From contig NZ_NKHG01000112.1 in NCBI RefSeq assembly GCF_002744245.1, forward strand, positions 1-64,000: 64,000 bases of DNA, read 5' to 3'. Below the pieces are notes generated by a model. The model made no database searches and was not told where the DNA came from. It was given only the letters and a program-made list of their open reading frames with translations. The stretch comes from Bacillus pumilus (lineage in GTDB: Bacteria; Bacillota; Bacilli; Bacillales; Bacillaceae). Shown in pieces: positions 37,904-46,935 of the stretch (its first letter is position 1; the number at the start of each line of letters is the position of its first letter). Made by a program: the position numbers and the translations under genes.

Positions 37904-37933
37904 GCATAATTCTTCGCCTTCCGAGTCACTCTA
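37904..37933 (+). promoter_or_regulatory. Sigma-G-like promoter of the first ger operon
   Basis: GCATA (37904-37908), 18 bases, CACTCTA (37927-37933), close to the forespore sigma-G consensus (GHATR, CATnHTA). Sigma-G control is expected for germinant receptors. Confidence 0.55.
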
Positions 37934-37962
37934 TAAAAAACATGACATGAGGGTGAGGTATT

Positions 37963-39381
37963 TTGAAAAGTCGCATTGAACAAGATATACAGTCCGTCAT
38001 CAAGCGTGTCAAAAGCTTTGCCGGGAAAAGTGATGATATCGTGTTCCACTCTTTTTCATTTGGTCCTTCCGCTATCTCTGCATGTCTCGTGTACGTTGAA
38101 GGACTCACAGAATTTGAGATGCTTTCCAAACAAATCATTTCACCCATGCAAAAAGAACTGGACATCACCGAAATCAATCAAGCCACACTCCCTTCCCTGT
38201 CTAAGCAGTTCTTTGGCCTTCAAAATGATGTGCTGGAAGATATGAACCTTGCCATCGAGCAGTTATATAGCGGCAGGGCTATTTTATTTGTAGATGGGGC
38301 GACGCAAGCTCTTGCACTTCATACGAACCTTTTTCAATTCAGAGAAGTAGAGGAGCCGCAATCTGAAGTACTAGTGAGAGGACCACGGATTGGGTTTATT
38401 GAGAACCTTGAAAAAAATACCGCTTTACTACGCGAGAGGGCAAACGATCCAAACCTTGTGATACAAAAAGTCAATGTGGGCACTCGTAATAAAAAGTCTG
38501 CCGCTATCGTATACGTTCGAGATATAGCAGATCCAGCACTTGTGGAAGATATTGTATCACGAATGAAAGAGATCAAGATGGATGATATCCCTGAAACCGG
38601 CTATATTGAACAGCTAATCGAGGACAGCCACCTCTCTATTTTTCCGCAGATTCAAAATACAGAACGTCCTGATCGGGTGATCGCTTCTGTGCTCGAAGGA
38701 AAAGTCTCTATTATGCTGGACGGTACACCTTTTGCCCTCATCCTTCCGATGACGCTTACAGCCTTAATGCAATCGCCGGAGGATTATTATCAAAGGTGGA
38801 CAAGTGCGACTCTTTTACGTCTGCTTCGTTATATCGCTGTGCTTTTGACTATTTTTTTACCTGGTCTCTACATCGCCCTTGTCTCCTATCAACCCGGTTT
38901 ATTACCGACTCAGATGGCACTCACCATCGCAGGAAGCAGGCAAAATGTTCCATTTCCTCCTGTGGTTGAAGCCATTCTCATGTCTTTTACGATTGAACTG
39001 TTGCGGGAAGCTGGACTCCGTCTTCCTAGAGCAATTGGGCAAACAATTGGACTTATTGGCGGCGTCATTATTGGACAGGCGGCTGTACAAGCAAATATCG
39101 TCAGTGCCTTAATGGTCATTATTGTTTCACTCACCGCATTGGCTGATTTCACAGCGCCATCATATGATTTTAGTTTCCCGTTACGAATCCTTCGGTTTAT
39201 GGCGATTTTCAGCTCAGCTATTTTGGGTTTGTACGGCTTAATCATGTGTTATTTATTCGTGCTTTGTCACCTCATGCAATTAAAGACCTTTGGTTTTGAT
39301 TATTTTACACCTATTTTGTCTTCACCATATTCAGATTTAAAGGATACGTACGTACGTTCGTTTGCCTGTTGGACTATTTAA
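37963..39381 (+). CDS. gerBA: Germinant receptor A subunit, C-terminus frameshifted
   Basis: A subunit of a GerA-type nutrient germinant receptor in the spore inner membrane. A soluble N-terminal half (about 1-280) with RGPRIGFIENLEKNTALLRE precedes about five membrane segments with GLRLPRAIGQTIGLIGGVII. Similarity to GerBA and its place after the pmi region support the name. The TTG start follows GGGTGAGG. The tail is odd: a tandem CGTT duplication (39355-39362) shifts the frame, replacing an expected tail LPVGLFKSRPKTAKTKNLKR plus three residues with seven unrelated residues. In the other frame the stop would be at 39431-39433, three bases before gerBB, as normal in such operons. The present product is 472 residues, the expected one about 488. 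Confidence 0.88.
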   Translation: MKSRIEQDIQSVIKRVKSFAGKSDDIVFHSFSFGPSAISACLVYVEGLTEFEMLSKQIISPMQKELDITEINQATLPSLSKQFFGLQNDVLEDMNLAIEQLYSGRAILFVDGATQALALHTNLFQFREVEEPQSEVLVRGPRIGFIENLEKNTALLRERANDPNLVIQKVNVGTRNKKSAAIVYVRDIADPALVEDIVSRMKEIKMDDIPETGYIEQLIEDSHLSIFPQIQNTERPDRVIASVLEGKVSIMLDGTPFALILPMTLTALMQSPEDYYQRWTSATLLRLLRYIAVLLTIFLPGLYIALVSYQPGLLPTQMALTIAGSRQNVPFPPVVEAILMSFTIELLREAGLRLPRAIGQTIGLIGGVIIGQAAVQANIVSALMVIIVSLTALADFTAPSYDFSFPLRILRFMAIFSSAILGLYGLIMCYLFVLCHLMQLKTFGFDYFTPILSSPYSDLKDTYVRSFACWTI

Positions 39382-39436
39382 ATCTAGACCGAAAACAGCG
39401 AAGACGAAAAATCTCAAAAGACAAGGAGAGTAAACA

Positions 39437-40537
39437 ATGTACAGAGCTGATAAGCTATCATTGTTACAAGTCACCATTCTGTGCAGTTCTACAATGATAG
39501 GCGCTGGAATTTTAACCATTCCTCGCAGTTCTGCCAATTCAGGATTCCCTGACGGCTGGATCATTGTATTAATACAGGGAGTCATCTTTGCTTTCATTGC
39601 TTTTTTGATAGGGTGGATTGCAGAAAAGAACGCACCTGATACGATCTTTGATTCTAATACAAAAGGTGCAGGTGCCTTCTTCGGCACGATCTTTAATTTA
39701 ATCATGATTGCTTATTTACTAGCCATTGTTGGTTTTGAGGCGCGTGTACTCGGCGAATTTGTTCAGTTTTTCCTCCTTCAATCGACCCCTATGACCGTGA
39801 TTGTAATGCTCTTTCTACTTGTAGCGATTTATCATTTGAAAAGCGGTATCTTTCCAGTGGTGAAGATCGTGACGTATGTTTACCCATTTACAATGCTTAT
39901 TTATATCGGGCTGATGCTGTTTAGCATGAGAATATTTGATTTTGATTATTTGCGGCCTGTGATGGCACTCGAATTGAAAGATTTTGGTAAGCTTTTCTCT
40001 CAAACCTTCATTCAATTTACAGGCTTTGAGATCATTTTGATTGTTGTGCCACTGATCTACAAAGACAAATGGTCAAAAGCAAAATGGGCCGCAGCTATTG
40101 GTGTAGGGATTACCTCACTTGTGTACTCCCTCACGCTCTTTGTTGTGATTGGCTCCATGACCGTTGGAGAAACGATGTTACTCACATGGCCGACCGTCTC
40201 ACTCATTCAAACGCTAGAACTTGAAGGGGTGTTCATTGAACGCTTTGATATTTTCTTACTGACGCTCTGGACATGCCAGCAGTTTATTTGTATGCTCGGC
40301 TTTTTCCAGTTTGCTATTAAAGGCTGTCACACCGTCTTTAAGACGACAAACTTAACGAGACTGCTATGGCTATTGTTTTTGGTGACCTCTGCGTTATCTC
40401 TTTTTCCGAAAAATATTAATGAAGTCTTTTACTTTTCCAATTTACTCGGCTACTCTATGTTCGCCATATTAGCCATTCCTTTTACCACTTTCCTGCTGCT
40501 GATCATACGTAAAAAATGGGGGGGACGTTCTGCATGA
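39437..40537 (+). CDS. gerBB: Germinant receptor B subunit
   Basis: Integral membrane subunit of the receptor, an amino-acid-permease-like protein (Spore_permease/APC superfamily) of 366 residues with about ten hydrophobic segments. The start of the first segment, ILCSSTMIGAGILTIPRSSA, is typical. GGAGAG just before ATG 39437 coincides with the end of the unshifted gerBA frame. Its end overlaps gerBC. Confidence 0.92.
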   Translation: MYRADKLSLLQVTILCSSTMIGAGILTIPRSSANSGFPDGWIIVLIQGVIFAFIAFLIGWIAEKNAPDTIFDSNTKGAGAFFGTIFNLIMIAYLLAIVGFEARVLGEFVQFFLLQSTPMTVIVMLFLLVAIYHLKSGIFPVVKIVTYVYPFTMLIYIGLMLFSMRIFDFDYLRPVMALELKDFGKLFSQTFIQFTGFEIILIVVPLIYKDKWSKAKWAAAIGVGITSLVYSLTLFVVIGSMTVGETMLLTWPTVSLIQTLELEGVFIERFDIFLLTLWTCQQFICMLGFFQFAIKGCHTVFKTTNLTRLLWLLFLVTSALSLFPKNINEVFYFSNLLGYSMFAILAIPFTTFLLLIIRKKWGGRSA

Positions 40538-41676
40538 GACGAAGGCGTTTATTTTTATTCTGCTTGTCCTGTCTTTGTTTTCTTCTAACAGCAGGGTGCT
40601 GGGATATAAAGGACATTGAGACATTAACGTTTGTACGCGGCGTTGGCATCGATGAAACAGATGATCAAGGTGTGAAGCTCACCTACCAAAACCTTGTGCC
40701 AAATATGGCCGGATCACAAGAAGCCACTTCAACCGGCTATGTCAATGTCGTTTCGAAGGGGGAAAATATGCTTGAGGCTGTCAGTCGTGTCGCCTTGAAG
40801 GGCCAGCCGATCTACAGTGATCATCTCAAAATCTTTTTGTTCGGCAAGAATCAGGCAGAGCATCACGATATTCAAGGTACACTCAATCACTTTATACGAG
40901 ATGATGAGGTTCGAAGAAGCAGCTATCTCTTAGTGACACGGGATAATGCTTCAAAGGTAATCAATCAAAAATTAAATTCGCAGCAAAAGGTACCAGTTGA
41001 GCACATCTTTGAAACCTCAAAAAACAGGGATTATAACGGAAAAATTTTACTTCCAACACGTATTGGGAGAGCGTCCGATTACTTTCAGATGGGCGTTAGC
41101 TTTCTTGTTCAAAGTGTGGATGCCATTAACGACGAGCTCATCTATAATGGAGCAGGTATCATTCATGGAAAAACACGAAAACTCATAGGGTTTATTTCAG
41201 CAAATGATGTTCAAGCTTTAAATTGGATGATGAATCATATCTCCGGTGGCGTAGTTCCTGCAACCTACAAAGGCTTTCCCATTACGTATGAAATCAAGAA
41301 AGCCACTTCCAAGGTCGAACCTTATCTAAAAGATGGTAAGATTTCCTTTAAAGTCAGTGTAAAAACAAATGGTAAACTATCTGAAGATCAATATCCCTCT
41401 GAAAACTCATTCGATGAACAGTACATCAAGCGTTTTGAGCGCATTTTTTCCAAAAAAATCAAGGAGCGGATTCACAAAGCCGTCCGCCACATGCAGACCG
41501 AAGTGGGTGTTGATCCGATCTTTTTAAGTCGTCAGGTGCGCATCAAGTATCCTGACTTTTGGAAGAAGCATCGTGACGAATGGGACACGCTATTAGAAGC
41601 GGATATCCAATATGATGTAAATGTCAGCATTTTGAACTTCGGTGCAGAAGGCGGATCGAAAAGCTTTAAATGGTAA
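40534..41676 (+). CDS. gerBC: Germinant receptor C subunit, lipoprotein
   Basis: Lipoprotein C subunit of the receptor, 380 residues. Signal peptide with lipobox TAGC followed by WDIKDIE, the hallmark of Ger(x)C proteins; further GVGIDET and the C-terminal domain ending in DVNVSILNFG. ATG 40534 overlaps the gerBB stop (ATGA) and follows GGGGGGA; the frame is open to 40516 but without support. Confidence 0.92.
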   Translation: MRRRRLFLFCLSCLCFLLTAGCWDIKDIETLTFVRGVGIDETDDQGVKLTYQNLVPNMAGSQEATSTGYVNVVSKGENMLEAVSRVALKGQPIYSDHLKIFLFGKNQAEHHDIQGTLNHFIRDDEVRRSSYLLVTRDNASKVINQKLNSQQKVPVEHIFETSKNRDYNGKILLPTRIGRASDYFQMGVSFLVQSVDAINDELIYNGAGIIHGKTRKLIGFISANDVQALNWMMNHISGGVVPATYKGFPITYEIKKATSKVEPYLKDGKISFKVSVKTNGKLSEDQYPSENSFDEQYIKRFERIFSKKIKERIHKAVRHMQTEVGVDPIFLSRQVRIKYPDFWKKHRDEWDTLLEADIQYDVNVSILNFGAEGGSKSFKW

Positions 41677-41681
41677 CAGCA

Positions 41682-41715
41682 AAAAGGCGGTTATCCTGAG
41701 GAGGCACCGCCTTTT
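41682..41715. terminator. Bidirectional terminator after gerBC
   Basis: Perfect arms AAAAGGCGGT / ACCGCCTTTT. Overlaps the 3' end of the convergent glycosyltransferase gene. Confidence 0.75.
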
Positions 41716-43088
41716 GTACGTGCCACAATCAGAAGCTGATATAGTGTCACTTGATCAGATAAAGCTTTTGTTTGAAAGCCAAGTGACTCTCCTACTCTCG
41801 CCACTTCGTCAAAAAACAATTGGACGTTTTGATCAATCGGTACATTGATTTGTTGTTCTATCACTCGGTCAAACAAATGGTCTGGAAATAGTGCACGCAT
41901 CGTTTTTGGTGTGAAGAATCTCATATGCGTTCGATCTAAAATCCCTACCTCTTGATACGTAAAATCCCCTGTCATTAATGGAAGGAGCACCTCCGCATGC
42001 ATCATGTTAGGCAAGCAGCAAATGATGACGCCACCTGGCTTTAAAGACTTGTGCGCTCGTGTAATGATTTGCCATGGATCTGACACATGCTCTAAGACAT
42101 CAGAAAATATGACCGCATCAAAAAAGGCTTCCTTCTCTGACCATGGGTACTCATCTACATTCACTTCTTTGACTTCTTTGTAATATGCCTTTGCAATCGT
42201 CGCTTTTAGTGAATCGGACTCTACCCCGTACATGTCAACAGCTTGCCGATTGATGAGTTCAAGCCCTGTTGCCCCTGCGCCGCAGCCAACATCCAGCACA
42301 CATGCGGCCTCTTGAGGCAGCAGTGCCGCAAAGTATGGATGAGGGGTCATGAGGTTTAAATCTATGCCCCATTTATCTAAAAAACGAAGCCTGTTCTCTG
42401 CAAAAAATGTAGAGATATTCGTTTCTTGATTCGCATGGAAGGTTGCATGACCGTGATGATGCACAAATGAATCATGGACGATTTGCAACTGATACCCTTT
42501 CAGCAATGAACGCAAACAAAGATCATCATCCTCAAATGACCCATACACAAACCGCTCATCAAATAACCCGATTTCCTCGATCAGCTCTCTTTTCACCAGC
42601 AGACAAAAACCAACAAGTCTGTGCACATACGTCCTCTGACCTTTTCTCGCAGCTGTATAATCCTTAGCAAAGGCAGGAAGCTCCCTCACATCTGTATACG
42701 ACGGCTGAACCATTTGAGGACCACTCACATAATTGGAGACAGGTCCCACCATTCCAATACGTTCTGATGCAAATAATGCCTCTCTTAATGGAGAAAGCCA
42801 GTTTTCAGTTACCATCGTGTCATTATTTAAAAAGAGAACACTGTCTCCTGTCGCTTTTTTTGCTCCTTGATTACAGCCCTTTGCAAAGCCTTGATTTTCT
42901 TCGTTTTCAATAAAAATGACATCTTCTAGCTCTCGCACATATGCCTTCGTACCATCTGTTGAGGCATTATCTACGATGATGAGTTCATATTGGTCACTTC
43001 GGGTATGCTGTTTGATGCTGTCGATACATTTTTTGGTTAAATGCAGTTCGTTGTACGTCAGCATGACAATGCTCGTTTTTCCTTTCAT
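41691..43088 (-). CDS. Glycosyltransferase family 2 fused to a methyltransferase
   Basis: Two-domain enzyme of 465 residues. Residues about 1-240 are a GT-A glycosyltransferase: SIVMLTYNEL, VDNASTDGT, LNNDTMV, RLVGFCLLVKRELIEEIG and FEDDDLCLR. Residues about 265-400 are an S-adenosylmethionine-dependent methyltransferase with CVLDVGCGAGATGLELI and FDAVIFSDVLEHVSDPW. Such fusions occur in polysaccharide and O-antigen clusters; here it stands alone between gerBC and ywtG. The sugar modified is unknown; spore-surface or wall glycan is a guess from neighbours. ATG 43088 follows AAAGGTGG; the frame is open to 43139. Confidence 0.88.
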   Translation of the reverse strand: MKGKTSIVMLTYNELHLTKKCIDSIKQHTRSDQYELIIVDNASTDGTKAYVRELEDVIFIENEENQGFAKGCNQGAKKATGDSVLFLNNDTMVTENWLSPLREALFASERIGMVGPVSNYVSGPQMVQPSYTDVRELPAFAKDYTAARKGQRTYVHRLVGFCLLVKRELIEEIGLFDERFVYGSFEDDDLCLRSLLKGYQLQIVHDSFVHHHGHATFHANQETNISTFFAENRLRFLDKWGIDLNLMTPHPYFAALLPQEAACVLDVGCGAGATGLELINRQAVDMYGVESDSLKATIAKAYYKEVKEVNVDEYPWSEKEAFFDAVIFSDVLEHVSDPWQIITRAHKSLKPGGVIICCLPNMMHAEVLLPLMTGDFTYQEVGILDRTHMRFFTPKTMRALFPDHLFDRVIEQQINVPIDQNVQLFFDEVARVGESLGFQTKALSDQVTLYQLLIVARTKGGASSG

Positions 43089-43194
43089 CTCATTTCCACC
43101 TTTCGTCCGCCTGTTCCATATGTATGTCATATCCAGCACGTTCAGAAGATGAGAGATTGTCCTATCTTAATTAAACGTTTGTTTGACAACGGAA

Positions 43195-43225
43195 AACCAG
43201 CTACATACGGCAGCTGGTTCTTTTT
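43195..43225. terminator. Hairpin after ywtG
   Basis: AACCAGCT / AGCTGGTT around a 9-base loop. The minus strand continues TTTTCC; the plus strand has T7. Confidence 0.65.
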
Positions 43226-44596
43226 TTATACCGTTTCTCCTTCATCATTTACAACGGCACGGCTTCTCTTTTTTAAATCTTCTTCAATTTCTTCAAGACT
43301 TTTCCCTTTCGTTTCGGTCACTAAATATTTCACAAATAAGAAGGCCGCTACGCCGATGACCGCATAAATGAGGAAGAGACAACTAATGCCAATAGCGCTT
43401 AATAAAGCTGGGAACGTCAGCGAAATAATCAAATTCCCTGTATGAAGAAGGAACGTAGATACACCTGTACCGATTCCACGGACATGTACTGGGAACAGCT
43501 CTGGAAGCATCACCCATACGACCGGACCCCAGCTGACAGCAAAGATCACAATGAATAGCCCTAAACAAATAATCGTTGTCCATCCTGCGGCTGTTGATCC
43601 CTCGAAAAATCGATTCACCACTGACAGAACAATTAAACTGAGGACCATGCCAGCATTCCCAAATAGCAGTAATGCTTTACGCCCAACACGGTCAATGATT
43701 TTGATCGCTACTAACGTCATGATGACATTCACCGCGCCAATTCCCACAGTTCCTAAGATCGCCGCTGAGTCACCAAATCCAACGCTTGTGAATGTTTTTG
43801 GTGCATAGTAAATAATCGTATTTGTACCGATAAACTGCTGTAAAAAAGCTAAACCTATTCCAGCAATCAAAGCTGGGCGTACCCATGGCTCAAATAATTC
43901 CTTGAGACCGCCCTTTTCTTCACTTTCCGCCTTTTGAATATCTAAAATTTCTTCTTCGACTTCTTGCTTACTCTGTCTGAGTTTTGACAATATCGCTTTC
44001 GCCCGTTCAGCCTGTCCATGGACAAACAGCCAGCGAGGACTTTCTGGCATAAACAAAATACCTATTAGAAGAAGAACAGAAGGAACGACTGCAATCCCAA
44101 GCATCACGCGCCATGCCTCTGCATCCGCTAAAGCGTAGTTCACAATATAGGCTAGAAGAATACCAAATGTGATCATGAGCTGGTTTAAAGAGGACAATGC
44201 CCCCCTTGATTCCTTTGGAGCAAGTTCAGATAGATATAATGGAACAATCGTCGTCGAGCAACCTACAGCAAGCCCGAGTACGATTCGAAATAAGACCATC
44301 ACTTCCGTATTTGGGGCAAGGGCTGTTCCAAAACCGCCGATAATAAACAAAATAGCTGCCGCAATGATCGCTTTCTTCCGCCCAAATTGGTCTGTCAGCT
44401 TTCCAGAAAGAGAGGAACCGAGCATAGCCCCGATTAAAATGGAGCTGACGACAAGCCCCTCTGTAAAAGCATTTAATCCTAAATCCTCTTTCATAAATAA
44501 GATGGCGCCAGAGATGACACCTGTATCATAACCATATAAGGCGCCGCCAAGTGCGCCAAAGAAATAAAGCCATCCATTCCGCTTTTTCATCATCAT
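43226..44596 (-). CDS. ywtG: Sugar transporter YwtG, MFS
   Basis: Predicted proton-coupled sugar symporter of the major facilitator superfamily (sugar porter family), 456 residues with twelve membrane segments. Signature motifs: GYDTGVISGAI, DQFGRKKAI, PLYLSELAPKESRGALSSLN, the mid-loop PESPRWLF, and the second-half DRVGRKALLLFGN and PELFPVHVRGIG. Position and length match B. subtilis YwtG, whose substrate is not established. Single-gene unit; start ATG 44596 is the first of three ATGs after GTGGGGTT. Confidence 0.9.
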   Translation of the reverse strand: MMMKKRNGWLYFFGALGGALYGYDTGVISGAILFMKEDLGLNAFTEGLVVSSILIGAMLGSSLSGKLTDQFGRKKAIIAAAILFIIGGFGTALAPNTEVMVLFRIVLGLAVGCSTTIVPLYLSELAPKESRGALSSLNQLMITFGILLAYIVNYALADAEAWRVMLGIAVVPSVLLLIGILFMPESPRWLFVHGQAERAKAILSKLRQSKQEVEEEILDIQKAESEEKGGLKELFEPWVRPALIAGIGLAFLQQFIGTNTIIYYAPKTFTSVGFGDSAAILGTVGIGAVNVIMTLVAIKIIDRVGRKALLLFGNAGMVLSLIVLSVVNRFFEGSTAAGWTTIICLGLFIVIFAVSWGPVVWVMLPELFPVHVRGIGTGVSTFLLHTGNLIISLTFPALLSAIGISCLFLIYAVIGVAAFLFVKYLVTETKGKSLEEIEEDLKKRSRAVVNDEGETV

Positions 44597-44749
44597 AACC
44601 CCACTTTTGTCTATGTTTACTGAATGTTTCTCTATGAAAAATCATTTTCCTCACTTCCTTTCATTTCAAACATTCCGATGTTTTATGACAAATATATTTC
44701 ATTTTCGTATCATTGAAACTTTTTACAATAAGGAAACGTCAATTAAGCG

Positions 44750-44777
44750 TTGATGAAAAAAAGTCGCACTATATACC
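44750..44777 (+). promoter_or_regulatory. Candidate promoter of tagT
   Basis: TTGATG (44750-44755), 16 bases, TATACC (44772-44777). The -10 forms the left arm of an inverted repeat TATACC-N7-GGTATA (44772-44790). Confidence 0.45.
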
Positions 44778-44857
44778 GTTATAAGGTATATTTGTTTTAG
44801 TTTGTAATCATGAGAAGAATATCTTTACTATAAAAATCATTGCGAGGTTTAAAATAT

Positions 44858-45823
44858 ATGGATCAATCACGAAGCAGACGCAAAGGGAAAAAGCGTTTAA
44901 AACCATGGGTGAAAGTCACTCTTTTTGTATTTGGTATTCTTTTATTAACAACCGCTTCTGTCACAGGCTATGCCTACTATAAAGTGACAACCGCTGCGAA
45001 AAAAGCACAAGTATCTCTAGATCGAGGCGCACAATCTGTCAAACGGATCGAAGCATTTGATCCTGGGAAAGACAGCTTCTCTGTCTTGCTGCTTGGAATC
45101 GACAGCAGACCCGGTGAAACCGTTAAACAGGCACGAAGCGATGCAATGGTCTTGGCGACGGTGAACCGCACAAATAAAACCGTTAAATTATTAAGCATTC
45201 CAAGGGACTCATATGTAAATATTCCAGGTCATGGTTATGACAAAATTGCACATGCACACGCATTTGGCGATGCAGATTTAACGGTGAGTACAGTTGAGAA
45301 CTTATTAGATATTCCGGTCGATTTTGTCATTGAAAGTAATTTCAAAGCATTTAAGGAGATCGTGAACGAATTAAACGGTGTTTCTATTAACATTAAGGAT
45401 GAATATCTTGTCAAACAGATTCAAAAAGATACAAAAGGCAAAGTTGTGCTTCAAACAGGAACTCATACGCTAGATGGTGATCAAGCTCTCGCATATGTGA
45501 GAACGCGAAAAGCAGATAGTGACTTAATGCGTGGACAGCGGCAAATGGAAGTATTAAAAGCCATTTTTGATAAATCAAAATCATTAACATCCATTCCATC
45601 ATATGACAATATCATTGACACGCTCGGTGATAATGTCTCAACCAACCTTTCAATGAAAGAATTAATCGGGCTCTTCCCGCTTCTGACTTCGTTGAAATCT
45701 GTTGATACCATTCAGCTAAAAGGAACTGACTACCAGCCAAACAGCGTTTATTATTTCCAATTGGATCAAAATCAACTAAATGAAGTAAAGGCTGAATTGA
45801 AGAAGCAGCTTGAATTATCATAA
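44858..45823 (+). CDS. tagT: LCP-family ligase TagT (YwtF)
   Basis: Attaches anionic polymers, chiefly wall teichoic acid, to peptidoglycan; second LCP enzyme here beside LytR. 321 residues: basic N-terminus (RSRRKGKKRLK), one membrane helix (about 17-38), LCP domain with SVLLLGIDSRPGE, SIPRDSYVNIPGHG, DGDQALAYVRTRK and RGQRQMEVLKAI. ATG 44858 lies 11 bases after GAGG; the TTG at 44840 gives a longer frame without a site. Synteny with ywtG/ywtE matches B. subtilis. Confidence 0.92.
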   Translation: MDQSRSRRKGKKRLKPWVKVTLFVFGILLLTTASVTGYAYYKVTTAAKKAQVSLDRGAQSVKRIEAFDPGKDSFSVLLLGIDSRPGETVKQARSDAMVLATVNRTNKTVKLLSIPRDSYVNIPGHGYDKIAHAHAFGDADLTVSTVENLLDIPVDFVIESNFKAFKEIVNELNGVSINIKDEYLVKQIQKDTKGKVVLQTGTHTLDGDQALAYVRTRKADSDLMRGQRQMEVLKAIFDKSKSLTSIPSYDNIIDTLGDNVSTNLSMKELIGLFPLLTSLKSVDTIQLKGTDYQPNSVYYFQLDQNQLNEVKAELKKQLELS

Positions 45824-45825
45824 GC

Positions 45826-45857
45826 AGAAAGCGTCCATTCAGGGCGCTTTTTTTCAT
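45826..45857 (+). terminator. Terminator after tagT
   Basis: AAAGCGTCC / GGGCGCTTT imperfect hairpin with a T7 tract. Confidence 0.7.
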
Positions 45858-45996
45858 ATCATCATTGATCATTTGGACATTTTTGTTTAGCCTTGATAAG
45901 AGAGGAATCAAATATCCTCACTTTTTCATGAGAATGAAGGAAATCGTACATACTTTTAAGAGGCTATTGCATGAATGAAGGAGGATGAAGACAGCT

Positions 45997-46878
45997 ATGA
46001 AAAAAATGATTGCCATTGATTTAGACGGCACACTTTTAAATACAAAAAGTGAAATTTCTGCTCAAAACCGGCAGGCATTGATTCGCGCAAAGGAAGCTGG
46101 ATATATTGTCACAATTTGTACAGGGCGGGCCACTTTTGACGTGAAGGACCTTCTTGGTGATTTGGACATTCCAATTATTGCAGCAAACGGAGGTACAGTG
46201 CATACCGAAGGATATCAGCTTTTCAGCAGAATCACGCTTGATCAAGAAGCTGGGAAGCGCGCGGCAAAAGCATTAGTGGAACGGAACATTTACTTCGAGG
46301 TATATACTGACGATGCCCTCCTCTCCCCATTTGATGGAAAAGAGAAATTGAAAGCAGAGTTTGATGTGGTCAAAAGCGCAAATCCAAATGAGGATGTAGC
46401 TGATTTATGGGAAGGGGCAATGACTCAATTTAAACAATTTGGCATCAAACCAGTGGATGATATCCGCCAGATTTTTGAGTCGAATGAAGCGACATATAAA
46501 TTGCTCTGCTTCTCATTTGATATGAACAAGTTACAGGAAGCACGAGACCTTCTTGCGGAAATGCCTGAGCTATCATTGACCTCATCTGGAAAACATATTA
46601 TTGAGGTACTACCGAAAGAGTCAGGGAAAGGACATGCTCTCAAAAAGCTTGCAGCCCATTATGGCGTAGACCGCTCCCATATTTATGCGATTGGTGACAG
46701 CCCAAATGATCTATCCATGTTTGAGGAAGCCGGTCACCGAATTGCGATGGGAAATGCAGTGGATGCTATTAAAGACAAGAGCACCTACATCACAAAAGGC
46801 AATCATGAGGATGGCGTCGCCTATTTTATTGATCTGCTTTTACAAAACCAATTCCATGAAAAAAAGACGCTTGTCTGA
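45997..46878 (+). CDS. ywtE: HAD-superfamily phosphatase YwtE
   Basis: Cof-type haloacid dehalogenase phosphatase, 293 residues. Motif I IDLDGTLL with nucleophile Asp, motif II TICTGR, Lys region LPKESGKGHALKKL, motif IV AIGDSPNDLSMFEEAG. B. subtilis YwtE has been reported to act on a riboflavin pathway phosphate intermediate (from memory), but family members are promiscuous. GAAGGAGG precedes; ATG 45985 lies on the site itself, so ATG 45997 is preferred. Confidence 0.88.
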   Translation: MKKMIAIDLDGTLLNTKSEISAQNRQALIRAKEAGYIVTICTGRATFDVKDLLGDLDIPIIAANGGTVHTEGYQLFSRITLDQEAGKRAAKALVERNIYFEVYTDDALLSPFDGKEKLKAEFDVVKSANPNEDVADLWEGAMTQFKQFGIKPVDDIRQIFESNEATYKLLCFSFDMNKLQEARDLLAEMPELSLTSSGKHIIEVLPKESGKGHALKKLAAHYGVDRSHIYAIGDSPNDLSMFEEAGHRIAMGNAVDAIKDKSTYITKGNHEDGVAYFIDLLLQNQFHEKKTLV

Positions 46879-46889
46879 TAGCGCCTAGA

Positions 46890-46935
46890 GAAGCCCAGAA
46901 GTCCGATATGAGCGTCGTTGATCGGGCTTTTACTT
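46890..46935 (+). terminator. Possible terminator after ywtE
   Basis: GAAGCCC ... GGGCTT arms around a long loop, then TTTACTTTATTTT. Stem short, loop long. Confidence 0.4.

Noticed and set aside
44597-44650. Short upstream frame before ywtG with its own ribosome site
   Set aside because: It starts after GGAAGTGAGG but runs out of frame into ywtG, and nothing supports its being translated.
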